In this document: positions 51,280-63,936 of the stretch, one piece after another
Position numbering within the stretch: position 1 is the first letter of the stretch
How the letters are laid out: each line of letters starts with the position of its first letter
Source of the DNA: Cystobasidium ongulense
Taxonomy: Eukaryota; Basidiomycota; Cystobasidiomycetes; Cystobasidiales; Cystobasidiaceae
DNA: 64,000 bases
Assembly: GCA_022835595.1 (NCBI GenBank)
Contig: BQUP01000002.1
Span: 2,652,534-2,716,533 of the forward strand
Direction: 5' to 3'
Position numbers and translations under genes: made by a program
The notes under the pieces: model-generated
Database searches by the model: none
What the model saw: only the letters and a program-made list of their open reading frames with translations
What the model was told of the DNA's origin: nothing

Positions 51280-53859
51280 ATGATGCGCCCCATAATGCAC
51301 ACATACGAGGCGGACAATCTCATCGGACTTCGAATCGACGATGGAAGACTAGAGTTTATTGCTGTCCTCGGCCAAGGTGCCGAAGGTGACGTCCTTCTCG
51401 CTCGTAACGTCGCTCCTCCAGGCTTGAGCGGTATCTATCAAGAGGAACTTTATGTGAGTTCCATCACTGTCCTTGCTCTTTCTCTTTTTCTGTGCTTCAC
51501 ATCCCATACTTGTTCATTCTCGCTTCATCATGCTGACTTGTTCCTTTGTTCTTGCTTTGTCGGCGGTCACGTGACCTGTCTCTTCTCTATACATTTTCTT
51601 TCCATACAGGCGGTCAAGCTCGTTTCCAAAATTGGGATTGGAGGTCGCTCCTTTATCAATCTCCAAGACGAGATTGTCCTCCACAAGCGAGCATGTGCAG
51701 AAGGTCATCCAGGCATACTCACCCTTCACAATGTCGTCGACCTTCCCAACTCTCTCTACCTCATCTCCGCCTTTGCTCCATCAGGCGATCTCTTTGAGCG
51801 AATCGTCAACCCTCTCCGGCCCCGACTTTGTACGCAACCTGAAACTGTTCGATCTATCATCATCCAGCTCATCGATGCGGTCGAATACCTACACACTGAA
51901 AAAGGCATTGCACACCGCGATATAAAACCTGAAAATCTCTTCTGGACAGAAGATGGTGTTGAAGCTGGCAGTACTGATATGGAAGCTTACGATGGTATTG
52001 AAAGAGGTAGATTGTTCATAGGTGATTTTGGATTGGCAACTGAAGATAGATTTGCAGCTGATTTCGGTAGTGGTACCTCATTCTATACCTCTCCTGAAGC
52101 TGCTGGTTATTTCCGTCGCATGGGTCTGAATGGTAGTAATGGCAGTGGCATGACAGCAGGCGGAGCACTACTTAGTCCTATTCATCTGATGACCGATGCA
52201 AAAAGTGGACTAGCCATTCCTTCACCTGCCGAACCGGGTAAAAGTTTTGAATGGGAAAATAGAATTTCTTATGATACTTTTATTTCTGATATATGGTCCA
52301 TTGGAATAGTTTTGATTAATCTTATATGCGAAAGAAATCCTTGGCAGTGTGCTCTACAAGTAGACGAAACTTTTAGAGCGTATGCTGCAGATCCGGAGAA
52401 TACCTTAATTGCTGTGCTACCAAGCTTGAGTGAAGAAAGTCATGAATTACTGAAAAGGGTCCTCAAGATAACCCCAAGAGAACGCATATCCTTACAAGAA
52501 TTCAAGCAAGAGATGCGCAACATCAAGGAATTCGTTAGACATAGTGAAGAGGATATCCTGGTCGAAGACATTGAACAAGGTCACCCAAGCTGGCTCGATG
52601 TTGGTCCTAGAGAGAGTACACCCGGTTCTACTTCGGCAGCTTCTCAAGGTCCCTCGCTAGGTTCTACATCAGGATGGCTCACTGTCGATTCGGGCTCCTC
52701 GCACAATATGAAATCGTGTACTCCCCTATCATCGTACAATTTCACGTCTAAAACATCTGCAAATACCTCGCAAATTGGTCTAGCCACGGGAGACAGTGGT
52801 AGCGGGCAGAACACGAGACTCAAGAGACCCTTACCCGTCCCACTTCAGATTGATCCGTACAGACTTTCAGCCGCTCTGTCAGGTCATGTTTCAGCTTCTC
52901 TCGCTTCGGCTAGATATGCTGCATATGCAAGACCTGGATCTGCTATCCCTTTCCCTGTTCAAATGCCGTCTACTGCACCTATTATACGCTTGACTTCCGC
53001 TCAGACGCAGCGCCAACAGCAGGAACAAAGTCAGAATCACAAGCCAGGGGAAGAGGCGACCAAGAGTGTCGTCAGATTAAAGATGCCACCTACTCCAGCT
53101 GCTATGCGAGCTCGCCAAATGCAATCCAGGGAAGAGAGTAAAGTTGGTACACCTACTACTTTATCCATGCAGGTCGATGTTGTTCAGAAGTCACCTCCAC
53201 CTACAACTGCTGTAGAGGCATTGGTGGCTTCTGTGCCTTGTCAAATGTCCTTGTCTGGAAGTACAGACCAAAGTAGTGAAGGAGGGGTGGTGACGCCTAT
53301 TGATCAGACTGGCCCTTATGTGGCTTTCAAGGGCGAGAGAGGAGAATCGAAGACGAACGAGCAGTACGAGGAGGACAGGGAAGGTAGTGAAGGTGGAAAC
53401 GATGACCAGTGACTCACCATCAAACCTCGGCATGCATGCCCACCAGTGCAGCAAGGCTATCTGAGCAGTCAATTCGGATCGGGCTACCCTCCCGTCACGC
53501 CAACGGAAGGGCAAATCGCGTACAATTCGACAGTCCCTCCGCTCACTCCTTTGCTGCTCACGCCGACCTCTGGCGGCAGACGCTATCATCCATATGCAGG
53601 CAATCCACACTCTGGTCAAGCTGCTCTTATCAATTCGCCACTTCGCATGGCCCAACAGGCTTTTCTTGACACACACTATGGACAGTATGCGACCAGAGAT
53701 GGATATCTAGGCCCTGGATCTATTGGGAATGTGAATCACTATGCTGGAGGACCGCGAAGAGGCAGTGTTCCCGAAGCGAGAATGGGTGCAATCAATAATA
53801 GTCGCGTAAATGGCGGTGGCGCGGATTTGATGTCGCGCCTCGCGCAGGGCAGAAGCTGA
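51280..53859 (+). CDS. Serine/threonine kinase, Ran1/Pat1-Vhs1-Sks1 type
   Basis: Exons 51280-51453, 51610-53383 (alternative end 53392) and 53447-53859, giving 786 residues. The kinase domain starts near residue 12 (NLIGLRIDDGRLEFIAVLGQ) with glycine loop GQGAEGDV, lysine in AVKLVSK, LPNSLYLISAFAPSGDLFE, catalytic loop HRDIKPENL, DFGLA, GTSFYTSPE, and SDIWSIGIVLINLICERNPW, a block typical for the Ran1/Vhs1 group that in yeasts controls mating, meiosis and glucose responses. The roughly 400-residue tail is Ser/Thr/Pro/Gln-rich and disordered. The third exon codes a Gly/Tyr/Pro-rich tail (YLSSQFGSGYPPVTPTEG). Intron 1 (51454-51609, 156 nt) is fully open in frame; without its removal 52 hydrophobic, Cys-rich residues would sit between strands 2 and 3 of the N-lobe, next to the ATP lysine. 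The substrate is unknown. Confidence 0.88.
51565..51576. promoter_or_regulatory. 12-bp palindrome with E-box core inside kinase intron 1
   Basis: GGTCACGTGACC is a perfect palindrome containing TCACGTGA, the site type bound by bHLH factors such as Cbf1. It lies in the 156-nt intron. Binding is not shown. Confidence 0.45.
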
Positions 53860-54485
53860 AGCGATGACGGCATGTAGATATAAAAGCATACACGTTTGAA
53901 TATACGCAACGAAGCGCACCTTGTCAAGGACGCATGTAATATCAGAGAGACACGTTGTATTGAACTCCACTTTGGTCTGAAATCTTTCGCGGCGTGTTTG
54001 CAGTCACGTGACTGTTGGCGTGCCGCAAACAAGATCGAGCAAGCAAGCAAGCAAGAGGATGGGATGGGATGGATGGTGCTCTCTCTCTTGCCTCGGTCTG
54101 CACACGCTGCATCGCTCGCACACTCGACACACGCCCACACACTGCTCGACCGCACCACACGTCCTCTTGCAGTCTGCCGGTCTTCGCGTCGTCCCGCTCG
54201 CTCCATTCCCTGTTGTGCTGCTGCACTCGCAATTCTAACCAACAGCCAGCTGGAATCACAATCATCGCGGATACGACCACGACAACAACAGCAAGGACGA
54301 CAGGCAAGAGCAGTGAGTAGACAACAGTGTAGTGCGCACAGAAGAGATTAGGGGCTGTACGCTGCCGCCGCCGCTGCTTGGATGGCCGTGAGTTTGTGCA
54401 CCTCTTCACACGAGCGACGACTCGACAGCTGATCCACCCAACTGCTACCCCATCACGCTCAATACCGTCGACTGCACTGCCCACC
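53860..54485. promoter_or_regulatory. Cyclin B promoter/leader with E-box palindrome and simple repeats
   Basis: 626 bp. It holds the 14-bp perfect palindrome CAGTCACGTGACTG (54001-54014) with the core TCACGTGA, followed by a (GCAA)4 run at 54039-54054 and GGGAT repeats near 54060-54074. Overlapping open frames on both strands have no family resemblance. Confidence 0.55.
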
Positions 54486-57210
54486 ATGGACACCTCCACT
54501 GCCGACTCTTCCCTCGACTCGGCCCCCACCGCCCTCCACGACTATGCCACTCCGCCCATCCACCCCAAACTCTCACTCGCACACATCCTGAACTCGACTC
54601 TGGATTCGAACCGTTACGCTACTGACCGACGACAACGACAACTACAAACGCAAACTGCTCCACATCATCATCGTCTGCCCCTCGAATCTTCTGCTGCTGC
54701 AACACTCGGCTCGAACTCTGTCCGCACACTCGACCCGTCCTCTGTCGTCCTCCCACGAACGACTCACCACCCCCGTCTGCGACAACAACATCACCAAAAT
54801 ATACAAAATGCATATCCCCCTTCTGCGCCTTCGCAACCCTTTACTCGACTACGCACTCGCAATCGTGCCCTCTCCAACCTCTCTAATGCCTCTTTGCCCC
54901 CTTCCACTATCTCCACCACTGCCTGTCGACAGAGCCGGAGACCTAGCACCAGGGCGGCCGCCTCTGGCACCACTGGTGACGAGAACAAGGTCAACCCTGC
55001 CGCTAGATCTTCCAAGAACGCCGGTCTTGCTTTGAGGAGCAAAAATGTGAGGCGATTTATTCTTCACTGATCTGATCATGTCGCACGTATCATAAGCTCA
55101 CTTTCCTTGGTTCCATGCCCTGCAGACCAACGTAGCCACATCGGCTGCATCAAGCCTCAAAGGAGGAAAGCCTGATATCTCGGCTGCAACTGCAGCTTCA
55201 AGACGGAGGGCCCTGGCGGACTCTTCCAATAATAAGGCCCCCCAACATGCCGCTGGCGGCAAAGGAGGCAAGAACGCTTCCGAAAAAGATCACCGTCTTG
55301 TTGTTCTAGTCGAAGACGATCTTCCTGCTCATAAGAAAGCAACAGCTGGGGCAACTCGACCTGCGCTCACCAGACGATCTACCCGCTCGTCGTTGACCAA
55401 ATCAAAGACTGAAGATGATGATGAAGATGCTATTATGGATGTCATGGAAGCTGAAAAATCTCGCCCTATCAAGTCCATGCGGGCTTCCACCTCCTCTACC
55501 ACTGCTGGGACTTCCAAACCTCCTTCGTCTAGGAACGATGGTGCACTAGCTGGAAAACCGACCAATATTCCTCGTCGCTCGTCCGCCACAACTGTCACCT
55601 CGACCAAAAACGCAGGCTTGAAGAGATCACTGAAGTCGTCTTCCGTCGCGCCCTCGGTAGCTCCTGAAACTGAAGTATCACTTGAACTGAAGAAATCAAC
55701 CAAGAACGCGGGATTACGATTGAAGCGCGAAATCCAAGCTTTAGAATCGGATGGAGAAAGTGGAAATGCTAATTCGAGCGGTCGTAAATCATCTTTTTCT
55801 GTTGGTGATGATGAAAGTGAAAGTAAATCAGAACGAGCAGCAAGACATGAAAGAAGGCGTAGCAAGAGACTTCGTCATGATGACCCAGATGAGAACAACG
55901 TTGCGCATGCACCTTCGACTTCCACTTCTGCCAATTTTCAATCGAGCGCTTCGGATTTAGACGTTGAACAGGCTCCTACTAATAAGCGGGCCAGTAGATC
56001 AGCTGCTAGTAGGTCTGTCATTCACGTTCCGGACGAGGACGATGAGGAGAGTGTTCAGGACGAAGAGGACGATGATGATATGTATGAAGAGGCGAAGGAT
56101 GCTGGCTGGGAGAATTTGGATATTGGCGATGAAGAGGATCCACTCATGGTCACTGAGTATGTTGTCGAGATTCATGACTATATGAAGCAATTAGAGGTGA
56201 GTCTATGGCACATTTTCGTTGATTCCATTGAGCCAGCTGATGCGTCGCATAAATCTTTGCTCAGCTGCAAACTCGACCCGATCCGCATTACATGGACCGT
56301 CAAAGCGAAGTCAATTGGAAGATGCGAAGTATACTGGTAGATTGGCTTATTGAGGTACATGGCAAGTTCCGCCTACTGCCCGAGACGATCTTCCTCGCTG
56401 TCAATATAATGGATCGACTCCTGTCCATTCGTACAGTTTCACTGGTCAAATTTCAGCTAGTTGGTATTGTATCGCTTCAATTGGCATCAAAATATGAAGA
56501 AGTAGTTTGTCCATCTGTTTCATCGTTCTTGTACATGACAGATGGATGTTATACGGAAGATGAGTTATTAGCAGCGGAACGATATGTTCTGAAACAAATT
56601 GATTTTAATCTATCTTATCCAAACCCTATCAATTTCTTAAGAAGAATTAGTAAAGCAGATAACTATGATATTCAAACTAGAACTGTTGCTAAATACTTTA
56701 TTGAGATGTCATGCGTTGAGAGAAAGTTTTTAGATTATACTCCTTCTTTAATCGCAGCTGCTGGTATGTGGTTGGCTAGAAAGATTCTCGATAGAGGCTA
56801 TTGGGTGAGTTTTTGGCAGTTTACTTTTGAGAAAACACTCACCATACTGATTCCGTATAAATGATTCATTTCGCAAACAGAACGCAAATCTCGTACACTA
56901 CTCTACCTATTCTCAACTCGAGCTTCTCCCATGCGCTCAACTCATGCTGGATTACATTTTACGCCGCTCACAAGCGCCAGGAGAGCCTATTGAACACCCA
57001 CATTTCTCCAAAAAATACAGCGCAAAAAAGTTCTACAGAGCTGCTGAGATCGTAAGACAGTGGGCTGAGAGAAGGTACTTGGTTAAAAAACCTGGTGCAG
57101 GTGGTACCTATGGAGCTGTCACAACTCTATTCACTGGACTTGAAGGTGGTGGTAGATTGGAAGAATGGGAAGAGGAAGGAGAGGAAAACCCTGAAGTTGA
57201 TTATGAATAA
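54486..57210 (+). CDS. B-type mitotic cyclin
   Basis: Regulatory subunit of the Cdk1 kinase for G2/M. Exons 54486-55046, 55126-56196, 56265-56804, 56881-57210 (833 aa). The start has a strong context (CCACCATGG). The N-terminal about 540 residues are disordered; they hold a destruction-box match RRALADSSN (RxxLxxxxN) near residue 213 at the start of exon 2 and several Lys-rich SKNAGL repeats (SKNAGLALR, TKNAGLKRS, TKNAGLRLK). The cyclin core begins DIHDYMKQLE-like (VVEIHDYMKQLELQTRPDPH), then the MRSILVDWLIEVHGKFRLLP cyclin box signature, QLVGIVSLQLASKYEEV, and the second fold with YTPSLIAAAGMWLARKILD and QLELLPCAQLMLDYI. It is much longer than yeast Clb proteins because of the N-terminal arm. 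The gene has the usual B-cyclin core with no missing residues. Confidence 0.95.
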
Positions 57211-58598
57211 AGGGCAAGCAGTACCTTTATACGTGGTATTCCGACGGCAGAATGCGTAAAGTATCTCCACATATGTTGCCATGAACCCCTCTCTCATTAA
57301 TCATACAAGAACAATTCTTCAAGTCGAAACCAGCGGAAAGTTCCACTACGTATTGAACAGCCTGGCAGTCCTACAGACTCGGTTCTCTTGCTTCTCTGTC
57401 ATACTTCCCATCTCTCTTGTCAGCTCACGTGGAGCCCCAGTGAAACTGGAGGATATCATCATTGTGGACACATCAAAACAAAGGGGCAATTTCCCCCAAC
57501 CTACCAACCTACCAACTTACCAAGCCTCGCAACGAAGGAACAGAATACGCAGCCGTTTTACGACTCTCTTTGCTTTGCACGAAGCAGCGCGTGTTACGAT
57601 TCGTTGCCGATACCCCTACATTACCGCTACCACTGGCCGAATCTTACGCAAAATTCAGGCTCCCTTTTTCCCCAATCTATCTAGTCAATATGTCTATCTA
57701 TCTATCTATCTATCAAGATTCGGTCAATGTTTCCTCTCGCGTCTTTCCTACCTATGTTTTCTGCACATCTCTGCTTTCTATAACAAAACGATATACAAGA
57801 TAAATATTGGTTTTTGTAATACAAAACCAAGATAACGAATGCACACTCTGCTCCCTTTGCTTTTGCTTTGTTTCTGTCTTTTCTATCCTTTTTTGTCATT
57901 TCTAGTTTTAAAATGTGTTTTCTTCCTGCTCTTCCCCCTTTTCAATTTTTCTTGTAACCGTACAAAAGTTGATTTCCCGAAATTTGAGTTTTACGTTAGC
58001 ATTCACCTCTCTCTTTTGCTGCAATGCTTTGAATGTCATGAACCATCAGATCATCAACAATGTTGCTAACGCTCTGGCTACTGATAAGCAGCGACCCGCG
58101 AGTGACGTGGTGAATTATTACTATTTTGTTTGATCGAACTGAGAAGCATTAATAATAACTCCGACTTTCTAACACTTTTCCAAAATGAAGTCCGAGTCGC
58201 CTTTGCGCATTTACCTTTTCTTGATCAACTAGTAAGTCGTCATTAACGTCAAGAAGTAATTCGTTAATCATAAGAGCACAGCATTAGGGTGGGCTTGCGT
58301 TTCCTGGGTGCATGACGGCACTGGGAGCAATGGGCGAGCATGACATGGTGTTTGATTTCCACATTGTTAGGTGCTGTGGATGGGACGTAGCAAGCTTGCT
58401 GTCGATGGCGATGGGCCATAGCAATGGACATGTCTTCATTTCTCGCCTCTTGAGTCCATCAACACATCAGCAGGCCACATCAAATCAGATCAAATTGCAT
58501 CGAATCTCGCTCCCTCTCTCTCTCTCACGCACCTACTTGCCCAATCCATCCATCAAGCATCCAGTCAAGCAGCCATCATACAAAGGCAGCCAGTCCGT
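57211..58598. other. 1.4-kb AT-rich spacer before the second histidine kinase gene
   Basis: No supported gene. It contains a tetranucleotide run (see 57693-57714), a T-rich block at about 57840-57960, and a pyrimidine-rich segment near 58510-58540. Open frames here change phase often and resemble nothing known. It should hold the cyclin 3' UTR and the kinase promoter and leader. Confidence 0.5.
57693..57714. repeat. (TCTA)n microsatellite
   Basis: Five and a half uninterrupted TCTA units in the spacer downstream of the cyclin gene. Confidence 0.9.
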
Positions 58599-61500
58599 AT
58601 GAGCTATGAGAACCACTCTCTGCGGTTCCTCTCGCCAGACGCGACATGCGATGTGGGCCGGCGCATCCACTTTGCCTCGCCGCCGTCATTGCAGCAACCA
58701 GAGCAGCAGCAGCAGGAGCAAACCAGCCAGCAGCAAGACGTGCACGACTGCAACGAAGATGACGACGAAGACATCGCCCTTCAGCATTCCAGCATAACTT
58801 GGGACAGCGCCGCCCTCGAGCGCTGCTTTGGCTGGCCCGCAGAGCTCGTCCAGTCGTCCTTCGCCTGGTGGAGCGAAAGCCTCCATCCGGACGACAGGCT
58901 CAGAACGGTCGCCTCGCTCAAGCGTGCCCTCTTTCAAAATACAACGGCACGCTACTGGACTGAGAGCTATCGCTTCAGAGTTTACGATGGGGAATCTCCG
59001 GGTGCAGCTTCTTCTTCCTTCTCCTCAGCAGCAGTACCTGCTCTAGCTGCTGCAAACGCTGCATCAATAGGCGAATCTACGCTGAATGAAGCTGAAGAAC
59101 ACTCATTAAGCACTCCTTTATCCGCGTCCATCGCGTCCAGCCGCTCGCCCACACCTCGACAGCACTCGTCGCTCGCCTCGACGATGCCGCCTACGCCAGA
59201 GCAGCAGCAGGTCTTGCAAGCAGCAGAAAGAAAGGACAGGATAGACAACAGCCAGTATGTGACAGTGCTGGATCAGCTGTACATTGCCAGAGCCCCGTCG
59301 TCCAGGCTTGCTGCAGCTTTGCCGTCCACTTCAAACTCGTCACGCCCGCATGACCGCCACCGAGACGGGCCACTGACAGCGGTAGACGAAGAGCATCAGC
59401 AAATCGGCTGCTCTGCTCCTATATCAGCAAATGGAACGATGTTCGCATTGGAGCAGCGTGCTAAAACATCAGAAGCTCTGCACACACCCCGCTCAAAGCT
59501 CATGCGGTCCATCTCAAACCTCTCTGCTTCCTCGAATGCCTCATCTTCGAATGCTTCCAACGGCGCACCACCTTCCTCGTCTGGATCATATGTATCGGTC
59601 CCTTCGTCTGCCGGTGCCATGCAGAGATTTACACAGCAGCAACAGCAGCAGCAGCAGCATCATCCTCTTCCGCATCCCTTGTCGCCCAACCAACCTCAAT
59701 TCCAACGCAACGACAGCCAATCCTCTGCAGCAGGCTGGAATCAGATCTATTCGCCTACCTCTCCCGTCTCTTCGCCCAATACTTCGAGCAGAGCATTCAG
59801 CTTCCTGGATGTCGAGGGAGTGCGTACGATATTGGAAAACACCCAGTCTGGCTTGACCATGTGCGTTCTTTCCTTGCAAGGGCGTAACAACGATCAACCA
59901 TCTGTTTAAAGACATATCGCTGACTCTCACATTGCTCTTCCTTCTCTAAACGATGCGTCTGTTACAGGGTTGACGCAAACGGAAGACCAACCTACTTCAA
60001 TGCTGCTGGAGCCTCAATCACTGGCTATTCAAATTTGGATGAATTGCGTGCTGCGGGAAAAGACCTGCACGAATCGCTCCAGTGAGGCCTCCTAATTGGT
60101 ATCTGCTGAATGGTTGGAAGAAGCTGATGTGTTCGTCCCTTAACAGTCATTCACGACCTGATGGAAGTCCATATCCAGCATCAGAATGTCCAATAGTACG
60201 CGCCATGGCGACATTAACAAGGGTAACGAATCACCCAGATACCTTTTTTCGCAAAGATGGAAATTCATTCCCCGTCATTTGGTCGGTATCACCTATAAGT
60301 AAATTGGGTAGATCTATAGGTGCAGTACTAGAATTCAGGGATATTACAGAAGAAAAACTTTTAGAACAAGAGAAGATCAAAGCCACTTTAATGAACAAAC
60401 ATCAAGAAATTACTATTAGAGAAGCTAACGCTAGCAAACAGAGAATGACCCAGTTCTTGGATTATATTGCTCACGAATTGAGAAATCCATTGGTGAGTTT
60501 GCATTATTCTCAAGCTTACACGGCTGCCTCGTAGCTTTAATCTGATACTGACGAACTGCCTTTCTTTTCTCAGCATGGTATCGCTGCAAATATCGAATTC
60601 TTGAGAGACTCATTGACTGCGCTGCAATCAGCGTATAATATGAATATGATAGCGCCAACCCGTCCGGGCGCTTCTCCTTTGCAGTCATCCGAGACTGCAA
60701 CAACACCATCAGGAGCCTCAGGTTCTTTGCTCAGTAACAATTCGCAATCTTCCTCCATTCGTTCTTCTTCCGCCACTTCGTCCATTTCTTCTCGACACAG
60801 CATTCTTAATCATGCTGCTATCGCCCGCACTATGTCACCCAGGCTTGATCACCCTACACCTCATTCTTCCGTGTCCTCCAATATATCATCCACATCCATA
60901 CCAACTACCGACATCTCTTCACCACTTGTGTCTCCTCCAATAAAGCTCATCAGCAGCAAGCTGCAAGCCCAGAACGATCAGCCTTCAGCTGATGGCCACA
61001 GCGAAACCCCTACACCGAGAGGTCTCGTACCTGTGGATCGGCTCAACGAAGACAAGTCGAGAAAACGCGTCTCGGTACCGCAAGACAATGTTGAGAACGC
61101 TGCAGATAGCCCAATCCTGCTAAAAAAACAGTCATCGAAAGCTTTGGAGAAGACACCGGAATCACCGCTAAAGCGAATCGTTGATACTATCACCTCGATA
61201 GATGATGCCGCTCAGAAACAACTCAAAGCACATTTCGAGCACTCATCTTCTCGCGGTCCTCCACCATGGCAGGCTGAAGACAAGAAGACTTTAGACGGTG
61301 CTGGTGGCGCAATGGCAAATTCGCCGCTTTTGGCCGATATCGCCAAACATACAGCGACAGCTAGTACGCTCGCAGAACAGCAAAACGATCTCGCCGGACG
61401 ACGTACTGGCAGTCACCATGCCTCTCAAACCATACCTGCGTCGACCCAGACATCCATTGCGCATCGTAAAACAATGCCTTCGCACCCTTCCGCGTCTAAG

Positions 61501-63778
61501 GAAGACTTGAGGACATCCTCGCCAGCTTCACCTTCACTCAGTACCGCTACAATACTCGAGTCAGAAGCTGATACTGAGACACCACATCTCTCCAATTCTG
61601 AGATTCAACAAGTCTTACAAACTTCACAATCATTCATTACTAGCATCAGAGAATGCGTTTTTCATGCTACTCACATTACAAACAATGTTCTGGATTTATC
61701 TAGATTTGAAGCTGGAAAGGTTGAATTGCTCAATGACATCGTTTATCCTGCTAGAGTCGCTAGTCTAGCTATCGATATGATGATGGCTCGTGCTCAAGAG
61801 AAAGAAATTGAACTCAGGTTGGACATACCGGATGATCAGACCTTAGTTAGAGGGGACGGAACGAGATTAGCGCAAGTCTTCCTGAACTTGCTTTCCAACG
61901 CGATCAAGGTGGGCATTCACTTGTAATTGGCGGTCCGACGCTGTAAGCTGACGGTAGCGTTTGTGGCTAAGTTTACACCCAGGGGTGGTCAAGTTACCCT
62001 CCGATTCAGGGTCACGCAAGAGGCCGGTCGCACTCTGTTAACGGGCTCCATCATTGACACTGGAATGGGCATGTCAAAGGCTGAAATGAGCAATTTGTTT
62101 CAACGCTTTGGACAATCTTCAAGAGCAATCCAAGCGGAATACGGTGGAACAGGTCTTGGATTGTCCATCTGTCAAGAGATTGTCACATTGCAAGGTGGTA
62201 AAATGTCAGTTGAGAGCGAAAAAGGGCAAGGTAGTACTTTTTCTTTTACGGCTTACTATCAAAGCGCCTCGGAGGATGATGTCAGAGATTACCTTCGCAA
62301 AACGCCTGGACCGTCGAGACGAGGTTCTGTATCTCCGGTGGCCTCACCTATCTCTGAACCAGGAGAGGCTACAGCTTCAGCTGCCATTAATGCATTTATA
62401 CCAGCTTTAACAAGCTCAATGACTGGTCAAACGTCGCCTTCGGCTTTGCCTGAAGACCAGCAAGCACGACTTAGGTCGCTGAAATCGCAACTGGAAGCAG
62501 AACAGGCCGAAAGAGAGCCTTTCCGATTCAAACATATTCTCGTCGCCGAAGACAATGGCATCAATCAGAATATCATGAAGAATTATCTAAAGAAATTGGG
62601 CTACCAGTACACGATTGTCAACAATGGCCAAGAAGTCTTGGATACCTTTGTCAACAAGTCTCATGAAATACCCATTGATGTTATTCTCATGGACTGCGAA
62701 GTGAGTTGTCTCATCGATCATTGGCATGTGCACATGGGGGAAAGCTCATCGCTAATTTTGAACTGCCTTGTCATAGATGCCTGTAATGGACGGACGACAG
62801 GCGACTGAACATATTCGGCAGCACGAACATTTCCGCAAGAATCTCGTTACTCCACTCGATTCTCCATTCAATCTGCAACTCGGAGCCGCCGAGATAAACA
62901 ACCTTCAGGCCACACCGCCTACAGGGGTAACAAATGTTTCGTACTCTCCGCCTTTGTCTTCGCCTACTTCCAGTTCGGGTTCCAATAGCCGTCGCTTGCA
63001 TCGTACCCCCATCATTGGCTTATCCGGCAACGCACGACAAGAGCTTGTCAACCAAGCTTTGGCCAGTGGCATGGACGACTATGTGGTAAAACCCTTCAAG
63101 CTTGCTGAATTGGAGAAAGTCTTGAAGAAGTGGGAGCATACAATAGACGATCAGCTCGTGCAACGCAGCATCGCCGTCAAGGCAAAAGAGTTTCTGGCCT
63201 CCGCAATGGTTTCGTCTAATTCGGTCAAAGCGCGAAAACTTTCGGGACAATCAGACGAGGCGTACAGGGCCGCTTATTGGGCGCGTGCGAGGAGTGGAAG
63301 TGGCAGCTCCAAGTCAGATACAGCCGTTACTGAGAATTCAGGAGGCTCTTCCTATGGCTCGGCAGCCTCACCCAAACCGATCCGTCCACCTTTGCTGTCA
63401 TCCCTGTCGGCTTCACGCTTGCCTCGCGAGCAAATGCTGGCATACGGAAGTCCGGAACGCTCGTCGAGTCGTCCAAAGCTACCCAGTCGTCTGAGCAACG
63501 AGTGGGTTCATCAAATGCCTACAAACCATGCTGGATCCAATGACCAGGCATATAATTTCCCAATCGCTCGTCCTCGTATGCCGACTATTGCGTCAGATAG
63601 TTCTTCGCCTGCTGCCACGTCACCTCTTCTCGACAACCCTGCACCCTCATCTCCACCCCTCAACGAAGCAGCGGCGACGCTGGCGCCTTCTTTGCTTCAG
63701 GATGGGAGACCTGTCCCTTCTGGAAGAAGAATACCATCGCTCACAGATACCCCTTCTAGCCCGCGTCGAAGTATTTAG
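58599..63778 (+). CDS. PAS-PAS hybrid histidine kinase with receiver, DHp hairpin split by long insert
   Basis: Exons 58599-59860, 59968-60081, 60147-60492, 60574-61908, 61972-62700, 62777-63778 give 1,595 residues. PAS 1 starts near residue 70 (SALERCFGW-like; WWSESLHPDDRLRTVASLKR; YRFRVYDGE) and is broken by a Ser/Ala-rich insert before YVTVLDQLYIARA. PAS 2 runs VRTILENTQSGLTMVDANGR to VLEFRDITEEK. The H-box is YIAHELRNPLHGI with His568. About 320 Ser/Pro-rich residues then separate it from the second DHp helix, ITNNVLDLSRFEAGK (near residue 940). The ATPase domain has N-box FLNLLSNAIKFT, G1 DTGMGM, F-box LFQRFGQ and G2 GGTGLGLSI. The receiver has VAEDNGINQNI, VILMDCEMPVMDG (Asp1260) and VVKPFK; it too has an acidic/Ser insert before IGLSGNA. 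A Ser/Pro-rich tail of about 190 residues ends the protein. Poly-Gln tracts occur near residues 30 and 350. Signal and downstream partner (a Ypd1-type protein) are not in the window. Confidence 0.93.
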
Positions 63779-63936
63779 TCTCATCAACTAAAGGCCACCT
63801 ACTTTTCGTTCCAAAAGTACAGCTTGAGATTCGTAACAGTGAACGACCGCTCGACACTGCTCCGCTAGCATCCAGCTGGTCTGCTTCTTTCTGATAATTT
63901 GTCAAAAGTTTCGCACCGTTCAAACATGCATTCGCC

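Noticed and set aside
57281-57835. 184-codon plus-strand frame after the cyclin gene
   Set aside because: Contains the TCTA microsatellite, pyrimidine-rich and unlike any protein; judged 3' spacer.
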